Assembly (NCBI GenBank): GCA_004362315.1
Contig: SNWL01000009.1
Coordinates: 62,001 to 126,000, forward strand
Source: Mycobacterium sp. BK086
GTDB lineage: Bacteria > Actinomycetota > Actinomycetes > Mycobacteriales > Mycobacteriaceae
Direction of reading: 5' to 3'
Length of the DNA stretch: 64,000 nucleotides
A program made the translations under genes and the position numbers. Under the pieces are notes generated by a model. That model was not told the origin of the DNA. It ran no database searches and saw only the letters and a list, made by a program, of their open reading frames with translations. Positions 9,513 to 18,547 of the stretch are shown in pieces (positions within the stretch are counted from its first letter, which is position 1; every line of letters begins with the position of its first letter).

Positions 9513-10334
9513 GTGCCGGTTCACTATCAGCTCGCGACACGTCCGGGTGCGGAGCACGTCGCGCTCATCACCCTCGATCGCCCCGAGGCCAGGAACGCCT
9601 GCGACCTCGAGCACTTCCACCAGCTCGCGCAAGCCTGGAAGCGTTTCGACGGCGACGACGACGCCTGGGTGGCGATTTTCACCGGCGTCGGGCGCTCCTA
9701 CATGTCCGGCGCCGATCTCAAGACGTACGTGCCCGAAATCACGGCGCTGGCAAAGGAACTCAAGGAGGGAACCGCAACCTCGGTCAAGGGGTATTCGCTG
9801 TCCGACGGCACCGACGCCGTGCTGCGTGGAAGCAAGATCTACAAGCCGATCATCGCGGCGATCAACGGGCCGTGCGTGGCCGGCGGCATGGAGATGCTCG
9901 GCGGGGTCGACATCCGCGTCGCCAGTGAGCACGCGACGTTCGGAGTTCTCGAGCCGGCCCGCGGGCTGTTCGCCGGCGGCGGCACCACGGTCCGGCTGCC
10001 GCGCCAGATTCCCTTCGCCCAGGCCCAGGAGTTCCTGCTGTGCGCCGACATCATCGACGCGCAGCGGGCGTTCCAGATGGGTCTGCTCAATGCCGTCGTC
10101 AGCGAAGACGAGCTGATGGACAAGGCTTTCGAGTATGCGGCGAGGATCGTCAAGAATGCACCGCTGGCCGTCAAGGCCACCAAACGCAGTGTGCTGGAGG
10201 GCCTGAAGATGGACCTGCGTGACGCCTACCGCAACGAGAGCGCGATCTCGCGCGAGGTGTTCGCCACCGAAGACGCCAAGGAAGGGCCACGCGCGTTCGC
10301 CGAGAAGCGACCACCGCGCTGGACCGGTCGCTGA
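9513..10334 (+). CDS. Enoyl-CoA hydratase/isomerase (crotonase) family protein
   Basis: Predicted crotonase-fold enzyme of 273 residues adding water to a 2-enoyl-CoA. The oxyanion-hole segments are SGADLK (65-70) and NGPCVAGGME (118-127). Both glutamates of the classical hydratase can be matched: E147 in FGVLEP and E173 in QAQEFLL, so hydratase activity is plausible. The GTG start at 9513 has AAGGGAA a few bases upstream. It lies 21 bp after the ligase and 3 bp before the thiolase-like gene, giving a compact operon for one beta-oxidation-type turn. Confidence 0.88.
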   Translation: MPVHYQLATRPGAEHVALITLDRPEARNACDLEHFHQLAQAWKRFDGDDDAWVAIFTGVGRSYMSGADLKTYVPEITALAKELKEGTATSVKGYSLSDGTDAVLRGSKIYKPIIAAINGPCVAGGMEMLGGVDIRVASEHATFGVLEPARGLFAGGGTTVRLPRQIPFAQAQEFLLCADIIDAQRAFQMGLLNAVVSEDELMDKAFEYAARIVKNAPLAVKATKRSVLEGLKMDLRDAYRNESAISREVFATEDAKEGPRAFAEKRPPRWTGR

Positions 10335-10337
10335 GGA

Positions 10338-11810
10338 ATGGGCACGAGCAGTTCCCGGCAGCTCTGCGTCATCGGGGCCGCACAGCACACGGTTCGCGAC
10401 GGCGAAGCCCCTGAGCCACTGGTGAGTTGGGCGCAGCGGGCGCGCGAAGCCGCCGCTCTCGCCGGGGCGCCGGACATCATCGCCGGTATCGACTCGCTAC
10501 AGGTCGTGTACTGCCAGAGCTGGCCGTACGACGATCCGGTGGGGCGCCTCGCGTCCCTGATCGGCGCGCAACCGCGGCATCGGGTGTATTCGGGTATCGG
10601 CGGAACCACGCCCCAGCAGCTGGTCAACAGCACCGCTGAGGCCATGTTGCGCGGCGATCTCGACCTGGCGCTCATCTGCAGCGCGGAAGCCCTGGCCACG
10701 GTGCGCAAAGCCAAGAAGGAAGGCGCGCGGCTGCCCTGGCAGTACCGCAAGTCGACGCCGTTCCCGTGGGACCCGCCGCATGCCTCGGAGGCCAACCACT
10801 CGGTTTTCCAGGCGTGGGAGACATTTCCGTTGTGGGACACCGCCCGCCGGGCCCACCGCGGCGCCTCGCTGTCCGCTGACGCCGCCGAGGCCGCCGCGGC
10901 GATGGCGGCCATGACCCGGGTCGCTGCCGGCAATCCACACGCCTGGCGTCCCGATGTGCTCAGCGCGGCCGAGGTCGGTACGGTCACCGACGTCAATCGC
11001 TATGTCGGGTGGCCCTACACCAAACGTGAAGTCGCGGTGATGGACGTCGACATGTCGGCTGCCCTTCTGCTGGCGACGCGGGCCAAGGCCGATTCGCTTG
11101 GCGTGCCAGAGGATCGGCGGATCTACCTGTCCGGCTGGGCGTATGCCGAGGACCCTGCCACCGTCGCCGAACGAGACGATCTGTCCAAGTCCGTTGCCAT
11201 GGCGGTCACCGGCCGTCAAGCCCTCGCGTCGGCCGGCCTCACGCTGTCCGACATCACGACATTCGATCTGTATTCGTGCTTCCCGTCGTCGGTCCGGCTC
11301 GCCTGTGACGCGCTCGGATTGGCGCTCGACGACGAACGCGGGACGACGATCACCGGTGGCCTGCCCTACGCGGGCGGTCCCGCGAGTGGCTACGTCACGC
11401 ATGCCATCGCCACCGCCTACGACCTCCTCGGCGGCGCCGCCGGGCACGCGCTGGTCACCGGAGTCGGGATGCACTTGGCCAAACACGTTGCCGCAGTGTG
11501 GTCGTCGGTCCCCCTCGGCGAACCCGAGCTCGCAGACCCTGCAGAGCTACAGGCCACCGTCGAGGCAAACCAGCCCCGGCATCGGGTTCACGCCGAGTTT
11601 TCCGGTGCGGCGGCGGTGCTCGCCTATACCGTCGCGCACGGTAGGGACGGCGGCGCCGAACAGGGCCTGGTGGTGCTGGACACTCCGGACGGGCGGGCGC
11701 TGGCTCGCGTCAAGGATCCAGCACTGCTCGCCGATGCCGAATCTCGGGAACTCGTCGGACAATCCGTCGTCGTCACCACCGACGGCACATGCAACGAAGC
11801 CCGCTGGTAG
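10338..11810 (+). CDS. Thiolase-superfamily protein lacking the usual nucleophilic cysteine
   Basis: Thiolase-fold protein of 490 residues, recognised from its domain order: an N-terminal thiolase half, a C-terminal half with DITTFDLYSCFPSSVRLA and a glycine-rich GGLPYAGGPASGYVTHA segment. Where a degradative thiolase has its acylated cysteine (NxxCxSG), this protein reads GIGGTTPQQ, so normal thiolysis is doubtful. The last 100 residues look like the extra C-terminal segment of mycobacterial thiolase-like proteins. It is the last gene of the 5600-11810 run. It may bind acyl-CoA, work in a complex, or catalyse retro-aldol cleavage as some lipid-transfer thiolases do; none of these is shown by the sequence. 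Confidence 0.8.
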   Translation: MGTSSSRQLCVIGAAQHTVRDGEAPEPLVSWAQRAREAAALAGAPDIIAGIDSLQVVYCQSWPYDDPVGRLASLIGAQPRHRVYSGIGGTTPQQLVNSTAEAMLRGDLDLALICSAEALATVRKAKKEGARLPWQYRKSTPFPWDPPHASEANHSVFQAWETFPLWDTARRAHRGASLSADAAEAAAAMAAMTRVAAGNPHAWRPDVLSAAEVGTVTDVNRYVGWPYTKREVAVMDVDMSAALLLATRAKADSLGVPEDRRIYLSGWAYAEDPATVAERDDLSKSVAMAVTGRQALASAGLTLSDITTFDLYSCFPSSVRLACDALGLALDDERGTTITGGLPYAGGPASGYVTHAIATAYDLLGGAAGHALVTGVGMHLAKHVAAVWSSVPLGEPELADPAELQATVEANQPRHRVHAEFSGAAAVLAYTVAHGRDGGAEQGLVVLDTPDGRALARVKDPALLADAESRELVGQSVVVTTDGTCNEARW

Positions 11811-11813
11811 GGG

Positions 11814-12644
11814 TCAAGCAGCCTCGGTCGGATGGGGATCGCGGAACACACCGACCAGTGAGTTGTTGAACGCCACCGCGGCGGCGATTTCGAGTTCGAT
11901 CGCGGCAAGGGGTTTGGTCAGCTGGGCCTCGAAGCGCTCCAGCATCGCGTCCTCGACATTGTCGAACTGCTCGGCGGCCTCCAGTGCGTCGTGGATCAGG
12001 CAGACCAACAGATACAGCGGATCACTCGACACCGACTGCGGCTCGAGCTCCATCCGGCGGTATCGGTCGAGAAGGGCGTTGCTGTCGAGGAAGTCGGGAT
12101 CCGGGATGACGACACGGTGGGTCAGCAGCCAGTCGAACATGACTTCGTTGGTGGCGCGGACCGACGACAGCAGATCGTGAGCTGTCGCACGCAGACGGCC
12201 CTGGGCGTCCGAGTTGGGGGACGAGAAGCCGAGGATGGACTCCACCAGCACCGGCAGCTCGACGAGGCGCCGCACGCGTGCCCCGTGCAGGACGTAGTCG
12301 GCGAGCAGCCACCGGAGGTCGTCGAGCCGGACGAACACGTCGTCGGCCATATCGCCCTCGTGCCGGCCGAACGTGTCGGACTGCTCGAAATAGCCTGCAA
12401 AGGCGTTCAATTCGGCGATCTCGCGGTGAACGTTCGGCAGCCAATCATCACCGTCCGGCAGGCAAACCGGGGCCGGCTGTGCCGGGCATCCCGCGTCAGC
12501 GCCGCGATGGTCCGTGGCGTCGCGTGTCGAACGCGCCCGGCGCCGCGCGCTGTCCACCGCCCATACGGCGACACCCGTGACGATCAGATGGCGAGCCGCA
12601 CCGATCAGGAGGTGCTTGGGGGTGGACGCCGGCATGAGAAGCAT
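11814..12644 (-). CDS. Conserved-looking hypothetical protein, function unknown
   Basis: Not recognised. About 276 residues: an N-terminal stretch with a hydrophobic patch (residues 8-30) followed by Arg-rich sequence, then a mostly helical, acidic body with many Leu/Asp/Glu. No metal, nucleotide or cofactor motif is visible. The first plausible ATG is at 12644 (a second at 12635); the frame extends to 12674 but crosses the operator. The 24-bp inverted repeat TTACA-N14-TGTAA ends two bases upstream of this ATG, so transcription is probably repressor-controlled and the mRNA leader very short or absent. The gene converges with the thiolase gene, 3 bp apart. Confidence 0.7.
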   Translation of the reverse strand: MLLMPASTPKHLLIGAARHLIVTGVAVWAVDSARRRARSTRDATDHRGADAGCPAQPAPVCLPDGDDWLPNVHREIAELNAFAGYFEQSDTFGRHEGDMADDVFVRLDDLRWLLADYVLHGARVRRLVELPVLVESILGFSSPNSDAQGRLRATAHDLLSSVRATNEVMFDWLLTHRVVIPDPDFLDSNALLDRYRRMELEPQSVSSDPLYLLVCLIHDALEAAEQFDNVEDAMLERFEAQLTKPLAAIELEIAAAVAFNNSLVGVFRDPHPTEAA

Positions 12645-12645
12645 G

Positions 12646-12669
12646 TTACATGGAACCGGGTTGATGTAA
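12646..12669. promoter_or_regulatory. Inverted-repeat operator TTACAT-N12-ATGTAA
   Basis: This is the best copy of the 24-bp motif: six-base arms, perfectly inverted, 12-bp spacer. It abuts the start codon of the hypothetical gene (12644) and lies upstream of it on the minus strand. The next gene in that direction is the TetR at 12731-13282. Confidence 0.65.
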
Positions 12670-12730
12670 ACCAAAATCTTGGCGCCAAATATTACTTCTT
12701 GCGACGAAAAGTAACGTCTGGGTGGATTCC

Positions 12731-13282
12731 CTAGCTGGCGGCTGATTTCGGTGCCCGCCGGCGCCGGGGGTCCAGGCCTGCGGCCAGGCGTAACTCGGCG
12801 AGGAACTGCTCGGGAGTGCCGCCCTGCACCAGGTAGTGGCAGATCGCGATGTGCACGATCGCCGAGGCCGCGATATCGGCGTTGTCGCCGGACAACACCT
12901 GGCGAATGCGTTTCTCGATCACCGGAAGCGTGAGTCGCATCTGCACCAGGATGTGCTCGGGTTCCAGGTCGACGATATGGCGTGCCGAGTGTGCATCCTG
13001 GAAGTCGACGACGAACTGCAACGCCGCGTCTAGGCGATCCTCGCCGTGCAGGCCTGCGATCGCACGGGCCATGCCGGCGTCGAAATTGTCCTGTTCATAC
13101 TGGCTGAACGCCTCGAGCAGGCCTTCGCGTGAGCCGAAGTGCCGGTACAGCGTGGGCCGGGAGACCTTGGCTTCGGCGGCGACATCGGCGAGTAGGAGAT
13201 TGCGCCGGCCGCTGCGCGACAACACCACGTAGGTGGCGTCGAGTATCCGGCGCCGGGTCGACAGCTCAGCCTCTGTGGGCAC
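12731..13282 (-). CDS. TetR-family regulator, candidate owner of the 24-bp motif
   Basis: Predicted repressor of 183 residues. The HTH covers roughly 10-55, with the recognition region around ADVAAEAKVSRPTLYRHFGS; a helical ligand domain follows, and the C-terminus is basic (DPRRRRAPKS). The GTG start at 13282 has AGGA upstream. Its own divergent promoter contains a one-mismatch copy of TTACA-N14-TGTAA (13304-13327), and a perfect copy sits between it and the next gene downstream, which is typical of an autoregulated local repressor. It is therefore inferred to control the dispersed set with BVMO, unknown gene, VOC protein and P450/cyclase. Confidence 0.87.
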   Translation of the reverse strand: MPTEAELSTRRRILDATYVVLSRSGRRNLLLADVAAEAKVSRPTLYRHFGSREGLLEAFSQYEQDNFDAGMARAIAGLHGEDRLDAALQFVVDFQDAHSARHIVDLEPEHILVQMRLTLPVIEKRIRQVLSGDNADIAASAIVHIAICHYLVQGGTPEQFLAELRLAAGLDPRRRRAPKSAAS

Positions 13283-13303
13283 GAGATCCTAACTCCAATC
13301 GCT

Positions 13304-13327
13304 TTACATCCACCGCACATGATGTCA
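13304..13327. promoter_or_regulatory. Near-match of 24-bp operator at TetR/VOC divergent promoter
   Basis: TTACAT-N12-ATGTCA: the same 24-bp length and spacing as the other copies with one mismatch in the right arm. It lies 21 bp upstream of the TetR start (13282) and 87 bp upstream of the VOC start (13415). Confidence 0.55.
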
Positions 13328-13414
13328 CACTATCTCCGCTGCTGTCCCACCATTGCGCCATTAGCGTCCGGTACTCATTGTCACCCGCCGAGCGGCCGAA
13401 CAGCGGAGAAATCC

Positions 13415-13846
13415 ATGCCCCTGCTTCACCACGCCGGATTGTGCGTGCGAGATATCGAACTGTCGCTGCGCTTCTACCGAGACGGCCTCGGGTTGGAAGT
13501 GGTGTCGGACCGGGTGTTGAACGCTGACCTGCATCCGCTGCTCGGCGTGCACACGAGCGAGGTGCGGTTCATCTTTCTGGGCGACCCGTCGTCGCCGGAA
13601 GCGGGCATCGTCGAGCTGCTCGATCTGGGTACCAGCCGCATCAGCGCCAGCGGTCCCGGCCCTGGCGGCCCGGCGCGGGGGCTGTTCCTGCTGTCGATGC
13701 GGGCCGATGTGCCCGCGGTGCTGAGCCGCCTCGAGGAACTGCACCTCGGCGGAACGCCGCGCACGATGCCCACGCCCGGTGGTGGATTCGCCGCCACGGT
13801 GGTCGATCCCGACGGGGTGATGGTCGAGCTGATGCCCGCGCGCTAG
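13415..13846 (+). CDS. VOC-superfamily (glyoxalase/dioxygenase fold) protein
   Basis: Small metalloenzyme-fold protein of 143 residues with two beta-alpha-beta-beta-beta modules. LHHAGLCVRD (residues 3-12) provides the usual first His ligand and the C-terminal VMVELMP the usual Glu ligand. The family includes glyoxalases, epimerases and extradiol dioxygenases; this one is too short to be assigned. ATG 13415 follows GGAGAAATCC; an upstream in-frame ATG at 13319 has no comparable RBS. It diverges from the TetR and shares its operator region, so it may process the inducer or an intermediate of that regulon. It converges with the ligase gene, overlapping by 4 bp at the stops. Confidence 0.85.
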   Translation: MPLLHHAGLCVRDIELSLRFYRDGLGLEVVSDRVLNADLHPLLGVHTSEVRFIFLGDPSSPEAGIVELLDLGTSRISASGPGPGGPARGLFLLSMRADVPAVLSRLEELHLGGTPRTMPTPGGGFAATVVDPDGVMVELMPAR

Positions 13847-15369
13847 CCGCCGCGCGCCTCGACCATCGCCGACCGGTTGACCTTGGTCGCGGCCGTGCGG
13901 GGGATCTCCTCGACGAACTCGACCGTCTTCGGCACTTTGTAGCCGGCGAGCTTGCCTTTCGCGAACAGGATGACGTCTTGTTCGGTGGGCGGTGCGCCGG
14001 TCTCGCTGGCCTGGACGACGGCGTGCACCCGACGACCCCAGTGTGCGTCCGAGATGCCGATCACCACGACGTCGGCGATCTGCGGGTGTTCGATGAGTGC
14101 CGATTCGACTTCGGCCGGAAACACATTCGCGCCGCCGGTGACGATCATGTCGGTTCGGCGGTCGGCGATGAAGAGATAGCCGTCGGCGTCGAGGTAGCCG
14201 ATGTCGCCCGCGGTGGCGAACCCGTCCGGTGTCCTCGGCAGCTGCTTGGCGCCGCCGATGTAGCGGTATTGGTCGTTCATCGGTGCCCGCAAATAGATCT
14301 CGCCGAACTCACCGGGCGCCACGGGCAAGCCGTCGTCGCCGACGACGCGGATTTCGGTGTCCCGGAAACCGCGTCCGACGCTGCCGGGATGTTCGAGCCA
14401 TTCGTCGCCGCGCAATGCCGTCAGGCCAAGGTTTTCGGTCATTCCGTAGGCCATCAGCACCTGCTCCGGACTGAGCAGGTCGAACCACCGCCGCAACAGG
14501 TGTGATGGCATGACCGCCGCGCCCTGCAATATCCACTCGAGACTGGACAGGTCCCGGCTGGTGACATCGGGCACGTCGGCGATGCGGGACAGCATCGTCG
14601 GAGTCGCGGTGAACGTCGTAACCCGATGGCGCTCAATGGCATCCAGTGCCACCCTCGCGTCGAACTTCTCCAGCACCACCAACCTGTCCCCGGTCAACAG
14701 GTAATTCAGCGTGCCGAACCCGTTGGTGTGGTACATCGGTGCGGGAACGAGGATGATCTGCGGCTGGGTGACCGGGGTCCACTGCGCCATGAACGGCACG
14801 TTGCGCTCCGCGCTCCACAGCGCCGGTGTCGTGTTCAGGATGATCTTGGGCAGGCCGGTCGACCCGGAGCTGCAGATGCCGTTGACGGCCGGCGACACGA
14901 CGTCGGGCAGCGGGCTGTCATCGTGCTCGGCGGCGCGGGCGGCCCAGCCGGCGACGTTGTCCTCGGTGATGATGACCGCGGGATCGATGACCTCGATGAG
15001 CCGCTGATGTTCCCAGGCGGGGAGGTCCCATCGCATCGGAACCGGGGTGGCGCCCACCTTCCAGGTCGCGAGCGTCGCGGCAATCAGCTCAACGGAATTC
15101 GGCACCGGCAGGGCGACCATCGCGCCCTGCGGCACGGGAGCATCCTGCAGCGCTCGGGCCCACTGGTTGGCATACCGCTCCAGTTCCGACCAGCTGACCT
15201 CGGTGTCGGAGCCGTCCTTGCCGACCACGATCACCGCGGTCCCGTGCGGGTCCGCCACGGCCCGGTTGGTGAGCTGGCGGCCGTACGGGATCTCGTCGTC
15301 GGCGGGCTGCTGGGAGTCAGGCATAAGGGGAGTATCCAATCGGGGAACCGAGGCGGGCGTCGAAATCAT
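13843..15369 (-). CDS. Acyl-CoA synthetase (FadD-type)
   Basis: Predicted AMP-forming acid-CoA ligase, 508 residues. Visible motifs: SSGSTGLPK (ATP phosphate binding), AYGMTENLG, GEIYLRAP, TAGDIGYLDADGYLF with RRTDMIVTGG (hinge and substrate region), and the terminal lysine in AATKVNRSAM. The ATG at 15369 overlaps the TGA of the upstream dehydrogenase gene (ATGA), supporting this start over the internal ATG at 15321. It is the last gene of a five-gene operon reading 19638 to 13843 that otherwise encodes acyl-CoA dehydrogenase subunits. The substrate is presumably the acid consumed by those dehydrogenases. Confidence 0.9.
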   Translation of the reverse strand: MISTPASVPRLDTPLMPDSQQPADDEIPYGRQLTNRAVADPHGTAVIVVGKDGSDTEVSWSELERYANQWARALQDAPVPQGAMVALPVPNSVELIAATLATWKVGATPVPMRWDLPAWEHQRLIEVIDPAVIITEDNVAGWAARAAEHDDSPLPDVVSPAVNGICSSGSTGLPKIILNTTPALWSAERNVPFMAQWTPVTQPQIILVPAPMYHTNGFGTLNYLLTGDRLVVLEKFDARVALDAIERHRVTTFTATPTMLSRIADVPDVTSRDLSSLEWILQGAAVMPSHLLRRWFDLLSPEQVLMAYGMTENLGLTALRGDEWLEHPGSVGRGFRDTEIRVVGDDGLPVAPGEFGEIYLRAPMNDQYRYIGGAKQLPRTPDGFATAGDIGYLDADGYLFIADRRTDMIVTGGANVFPAEVESALIEHPQIADVVVIGISDAHWGRRVHAVVQASETGAPPTEQDVILFAKGKLAGYKVPKTVEFVEEIPRTAATKVNRSAMVEARGG

Positions 15370-16289
15370 GAGAAAAGTGTCTCCACGTGACCCGCGCCGA
15401 TCTCCGGACTGAGTCGAAGTGACAGCGCCTCAACGCTTTCGGGAAGCCGAAGGGCGGGTTGCAGGTGGCGGTCGATCACGCTGATATCGGATTCGTCGCA
15501 AAAACCCAACGCACCCAACAGTTGGTGGCTGGTGCGCATCAGTTGGATGCCGGCCTCAGCGGCCTTGATCTTGCACATCAGCGCATCGGTCCACCCGATG
15601 ACATCGGTGTCGGCAGTCCATCGGGACAGGCTGAACTTGGCCAGCTCTTCCAGGCCACGCAGGGTGACGCTCGCATCCGCGATCGTGAACCTCACGAATT
15701 GGAACTCCGAGAGTGTTTTGCCGAACTGGGTGCGCGCCTTGACGTGGTCACAGGTGATCTCCAGGGCGCGCTCCAGCGCCCCCAGGATGCGCCACGACTG
15801 CAAGATCAGATGCAGTGCGAGGTCGCAGCGGGCCACGGTGCCGACGGGCGACAGGTCGGTGGCCTTCACCAAGAACGGTCCGAGCTTCGCCGTGCTCCGC
15901 GCGCCCAATGTCGCGGAATAGGAGATGCCGTCGAGGTCGGCGAGCAGCCACGGCCCGGGCAGGTCGCCGTGGTCGACGCGTGGGATCCGGGGGTCGATCA
16001 GAGCAAGCCGCGCGCCGTCGATCGCCATCAGGTCTTCGATCACCGGGTAGGGCAACAGCGTTGCGCCCGCCGCACGCGCGACCGCCGCACCGGCGAGCCG
16101 GCTCTCGGGATCGTTGCGGACGTCGAGTTCGGCGGCACCGATCTCGGCCAGCGCGGCCGCCGCGGGCTTGCGCAGCGTTCCGTTACGTTCAGCGGGCAGC
16201 GATGACTCCTGCGGTCCGCCGAGTGTCTCGAAACGATGCTGGGCCACCCGGCCGAACTCCCGAATGTGTTCGGGCAGTGACGTTTCCAT
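15366..16289 (-). CDS. Acyl-CoA dehydrogenase-like subunit (short, partner type)
   Basis: Acyl-CoA dehydrogenase-family protein of 307 residues, shorter than the 380-400 of a self-sufficient enzyme. The C-terminal helical domain is clear (ARTQFGKTLSEFQFVRFTIAD, then a segment around LMRTSHQLLGALGFCDESD), while the N-terminal part is reduced. In mycobacteria such shortened subunits form alpha2beta2 enzymes with an adjacent full-length FadE, sharing the FAD and active site (family knowledge). Its start overlaps the stop of the next dehydrogenase upstream by one base and its own stop overlaps the ligase start, so this is a tightly coupled operon. Activity on its own is unlikely. Confidence 0.85.
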   Translation of the reverse strand: METSLPEHIREFGRVAQHRFETLGGPQESSLPAERNGTLRKPAAAALAEIGAAELDVRNDPESRLAGAAVARAAGATLLPYPVIEDLMAIDGARLALIDPRIPRVDHGDLPGPWLLADLDGISYSATLGARSTAKLGPFLVKATDLSPVGTVARCDLALHLILQSWRILGALERALEITCDHVKARTQFGKTLSEFQFVRFTIADASVTLRGLEELAKFSLSRWTADTDVIGWTDALMCKIKAAEAGIQLMRTSHQLLGALGFCDESDISVIDRHLQPALRLPESVEALSLRLSPEIGAGHVETLFS

Positions 16290-17434
16290 CAGCGGCCTCC
16301 CAGCAGCTCACGCGCGACCAGCATCCGTTGCACCTCGATGGTTCCCGAGGCCACCGTGGCGGCCTGTGCGTATCGCCAGTGGTCGTCGATCGCGCCGTCG
16401 AGCACGGCGTCGGGTTTGGCGTCCATCGCTGCCGCGCCCAACGCGTCGAACAGCAGCTCGGCGACCTTCTGATCGCAGGTGGTGGCCGCGATCCTGGCCG
16501 AACTCGCGGCCGCGGGCGCTGCGGGATCGTCGAACAGCGACACCGCCCGGTAGGCGAGCAACCGGGCCACCCGTAGGTCGACCAGGGCACGCGCCCAGCG
16601 GGTGCGGATCGACTCGGCCAGCTCGTCCCATTGCTCGCCGAGCTCGACGCGCAGCCGTTCCAGTAGCGACTCACAGCGCGCGTAGCGGGCGATCCCCACG
16701 CGCTCGAACGCCAGCGCCTCACGGATCACCTGCCAGCCGCCGCCGACCTCGCCGAGGATATCGGCGTCGGTGGCCGCGACGTTGTCGAAGAACACCTCGT
16801 TGAGGTGATGCGGTCCCAGCATCGACCTGATCGGCCGTGCGGTGACGCCGGCCCGGTCCATCGGGATCAGAAACAGGGTGTGCCGGCCCGACGACCCGTC
16901 GACGGGTTCGGTACGGGTGGCAAGCACACACCACTGCGCCATCAGCGCATACGACGTCCAGATCTTCTGACCGTTGATCACCCACTCGTCACCGTCGCGT
17001 ACCGCGCGCGTGCGCAGCGATGCCAGGTCGGTACCTGCCTCGGGTTCGGAGAAGCCCTGGCACCAGATCACTTCACCGGCCGAGATGGCGCCGAGGTGGG
17101 TGGCCTTCTGCTCGGCGGTGCCGTAGCGCATGATCGCCGGGCCCACCCAGTTGACGCCCATGTATTGGGCGCCGCGGGGCTCGTGTGCGGCCCACATCTC
17201 CTCCCGCACCACGGTCTGTTGCCACACCGAACCTCCGCCGCCGCCATACTCTTTGGGCCACGCCAAGGTCAGCAGGCCCTCTTTGGCCAGCAGCCGGCAG
17301 AACGCCTCTGTGGTGGCCAGGTCCCGCGGATCGTCGGTGAACGCACCATGGAACTTCTCGGGCAGGTGGGTCTTCATCAGATCGCGCAGCTGTTGCCGCA
17401 GTGCGGCGGCGTCATCTCCCAGCGCGTAGTCCAC
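16289..17434 (-). CDS. Acyl-CoA dehydrogenase
   Basis: Predicted FAD enzyme of 381 residues that introduces a 2,3-double bond in an acyl-CoA. Domains in order: helical N-terminal (1-115), beta domain with CQGFSEPEAGTDLASLRTRA and INGQKIWTSYA (about 120-230), and C-terminal helical domain ending VASGTIEVQRMLVARELLGG. The last segment is the FAD-binding, C-terminal signature. It sits between the short subunit at 15366 and the dehydrogenase at 17438, and likely pairs with the former. Only three bases separate it from the upstream gene's stop. Confidence 0.9.
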   Translation of the reverse strand: MDYALGDDAAALRQQLRDLMKTHLPEKFHGAFTDDPRDLATTEAFCRLLAKEGLLTLAWPKEYGGGGGSVWQQTVVREEMWAAHEPRGAQYMGVNWVGPAIMRYGTAEQKATHLGAISAGEVIWCQGFSEPEAGTDLASLRTRAVRDGDEWVINGQKIWTSYALMAQWCVLATRTEPVDGSSGRHTLFLIPMDRAGVTARPIRSMLGPHHLNEVFFDNVAATDADILGEVGGGWQVIREALAFERVGIARYARCESLLERLRVELGEQWDELAESIRTRWARALVDLRVARLLAYRAVSLFDDPAAPAAASSARIAATTCDQKVAELLFDALGAAAMDAKPDAVLDGAIDDHWRYAQAATVASGTIEVQRMLVARELLGGR

Positions 17435-17437
17435 GTC

Positions 17438-18547
17438 TCATCCTTTCGGGAGGCCGAGCAGCCGCTCGCCGATGATGTTGCGTTGCACCTCGGATGTGCC
17501 GCCGTAGATTCCCGCCGCCAGGGCATCGTGGCGTTCGAATTCCAGGTCGGGGTCGGTGTTCGCTGCCGAGCCGGCCGCGGCGGCGCTGATCTCCCAGGTT
17601 CGTTGCAGCGTCGTGGAACCCAGCAGCTTGAGGATGTCGCCCTCCGGGCTCGGGCGGCCCGCCTGATCGTTGTTCATGGCTCGATATCCGCTGGCCCGCA
17701 ACGCTTCCGCGTCTGCCATCAGCCCACCGACAGCTCCGTAGAGGTCTTCGCAGGACCCGGTCTGGTTCGCCTGGATCGAGGCCAGGCCGCGCTGGATCTC
17801 CACCCAGTTCATCACCCAGATCATTTGGCGCTCATGGCCCAGCGACGAGATCGCCACACCCCAGCCGCCGTCCTCGGGGCCGAGTAGGTCCGTGGCGGGG
17901 ATCTCGACGTCCTCGAGGAAGACCTCGCAGAAGGTCTCGTCGGATCGCGACGCCATCCGGATCGGATTGATCGTGACGCCCGGCGCCTGCAGGTCCAGCA
18001 CAAAGCAGGAGATGCCTTTGTGTTTGGGCGCTTGGGGATTGGTGCGCGCGTAGAGCAGACACCAGCGTGACTCGTGTGCCTGGGTGGTCCAGATCTTATG
18101 GCCATTGACCACGAAGGTGTCCCCGGTGCGGACGGCGCGGGTGCGCAGGCCCGCGAAATCCGATCCCGCATCGGGCTCGGACATCCCCAGCGCCCACCAC
18201 TCGTCGCCCGAGAGACATGGCGCCAGCAGGCGGTCCACTTGTTCGGGTGTGCCGAAGGCCCTGATGCTCGCCGCCGCGACGTTGGGTCCGGCGATGTTGG
18301 GCAGCTTGGGGGCCGACCGCAGTGCGCCTTCGAGCCGGATCTCCAGTGCCTCAGCCGAAGTCAATCCGCGGCCGCCCTGCCCCTCGGGCCAGGTCGGCTG
18401 GATCCAGCCGGCTTTGAAGAGCGCACGCTGGTAGTCGCGCCGCAGCCCGATGTCCCACCGGTAGGTGGAGTAGTTCTGGTAGTAGTCGGCAGGCAGGACC
18501 GAGGTCAGCCATTCGGCGAACTCGTCACGCAGCGGAGTCTGGATCAT
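17438..18547 (-). CDS. Acyl-CoA dehydrogenase
   Basis: Predicted acyl-CoA dehydrogenase subunit of 369 residues with GMSEPDAGSDFAGLRTRA and VNGHKIWTTQAH in the beta domain and YGGTSEVQRNIIGERLLGLPKG at the C-terminus. The latter is typical of the FAD-binding partner in heteromeric FadE pairs, reading GGT rather than the EGT of classical homotetramers. It overlaps the upstream FadE gene by 4 bp, and the two are expected to form one heteromeric enzyme. Two such pairs in one operon suggest two successive or alternative dehydrogenation steps. Confidence 0.9.
   Translation of the reverse strand: MIQTPLRDEFAEWLTSVLPADYYQNYSTYRWDIGLRRDYQRALFKAGWIQPTWPEGQGGRGLTSAEALEIRLEGALRSAPKLPNIAGPNVAAASIRAFGTPEQVDRLLAPCLSGDEWWALGMSEPDAGSDFAGLRTRAVRTGDTFVVNGHKIWTTQAHESRWCLLYARTNPQAPKHKGISCFVLDLQAPGVTINPIRMASRSDETFCEVFLEDVEIPATDLLGPEDGGWGVAISSLGHERQMIWVMNWVEIQRGLASIQANQTGSCEDLYGAVGGLMADAEALRASGYRAMNNDQAGRPSPEGDILKLLGSTTLQRTWEISAAAAGSAANTDPDLEFERHDALAAGIYGGTSEVQRNIIGERLLGLPKG

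Noticed and set aside
8757..10388. Minus-strand frame over ligase and crotonase
   Set aside because: Antisense shadow; the plus strand has full-length family motifs there.
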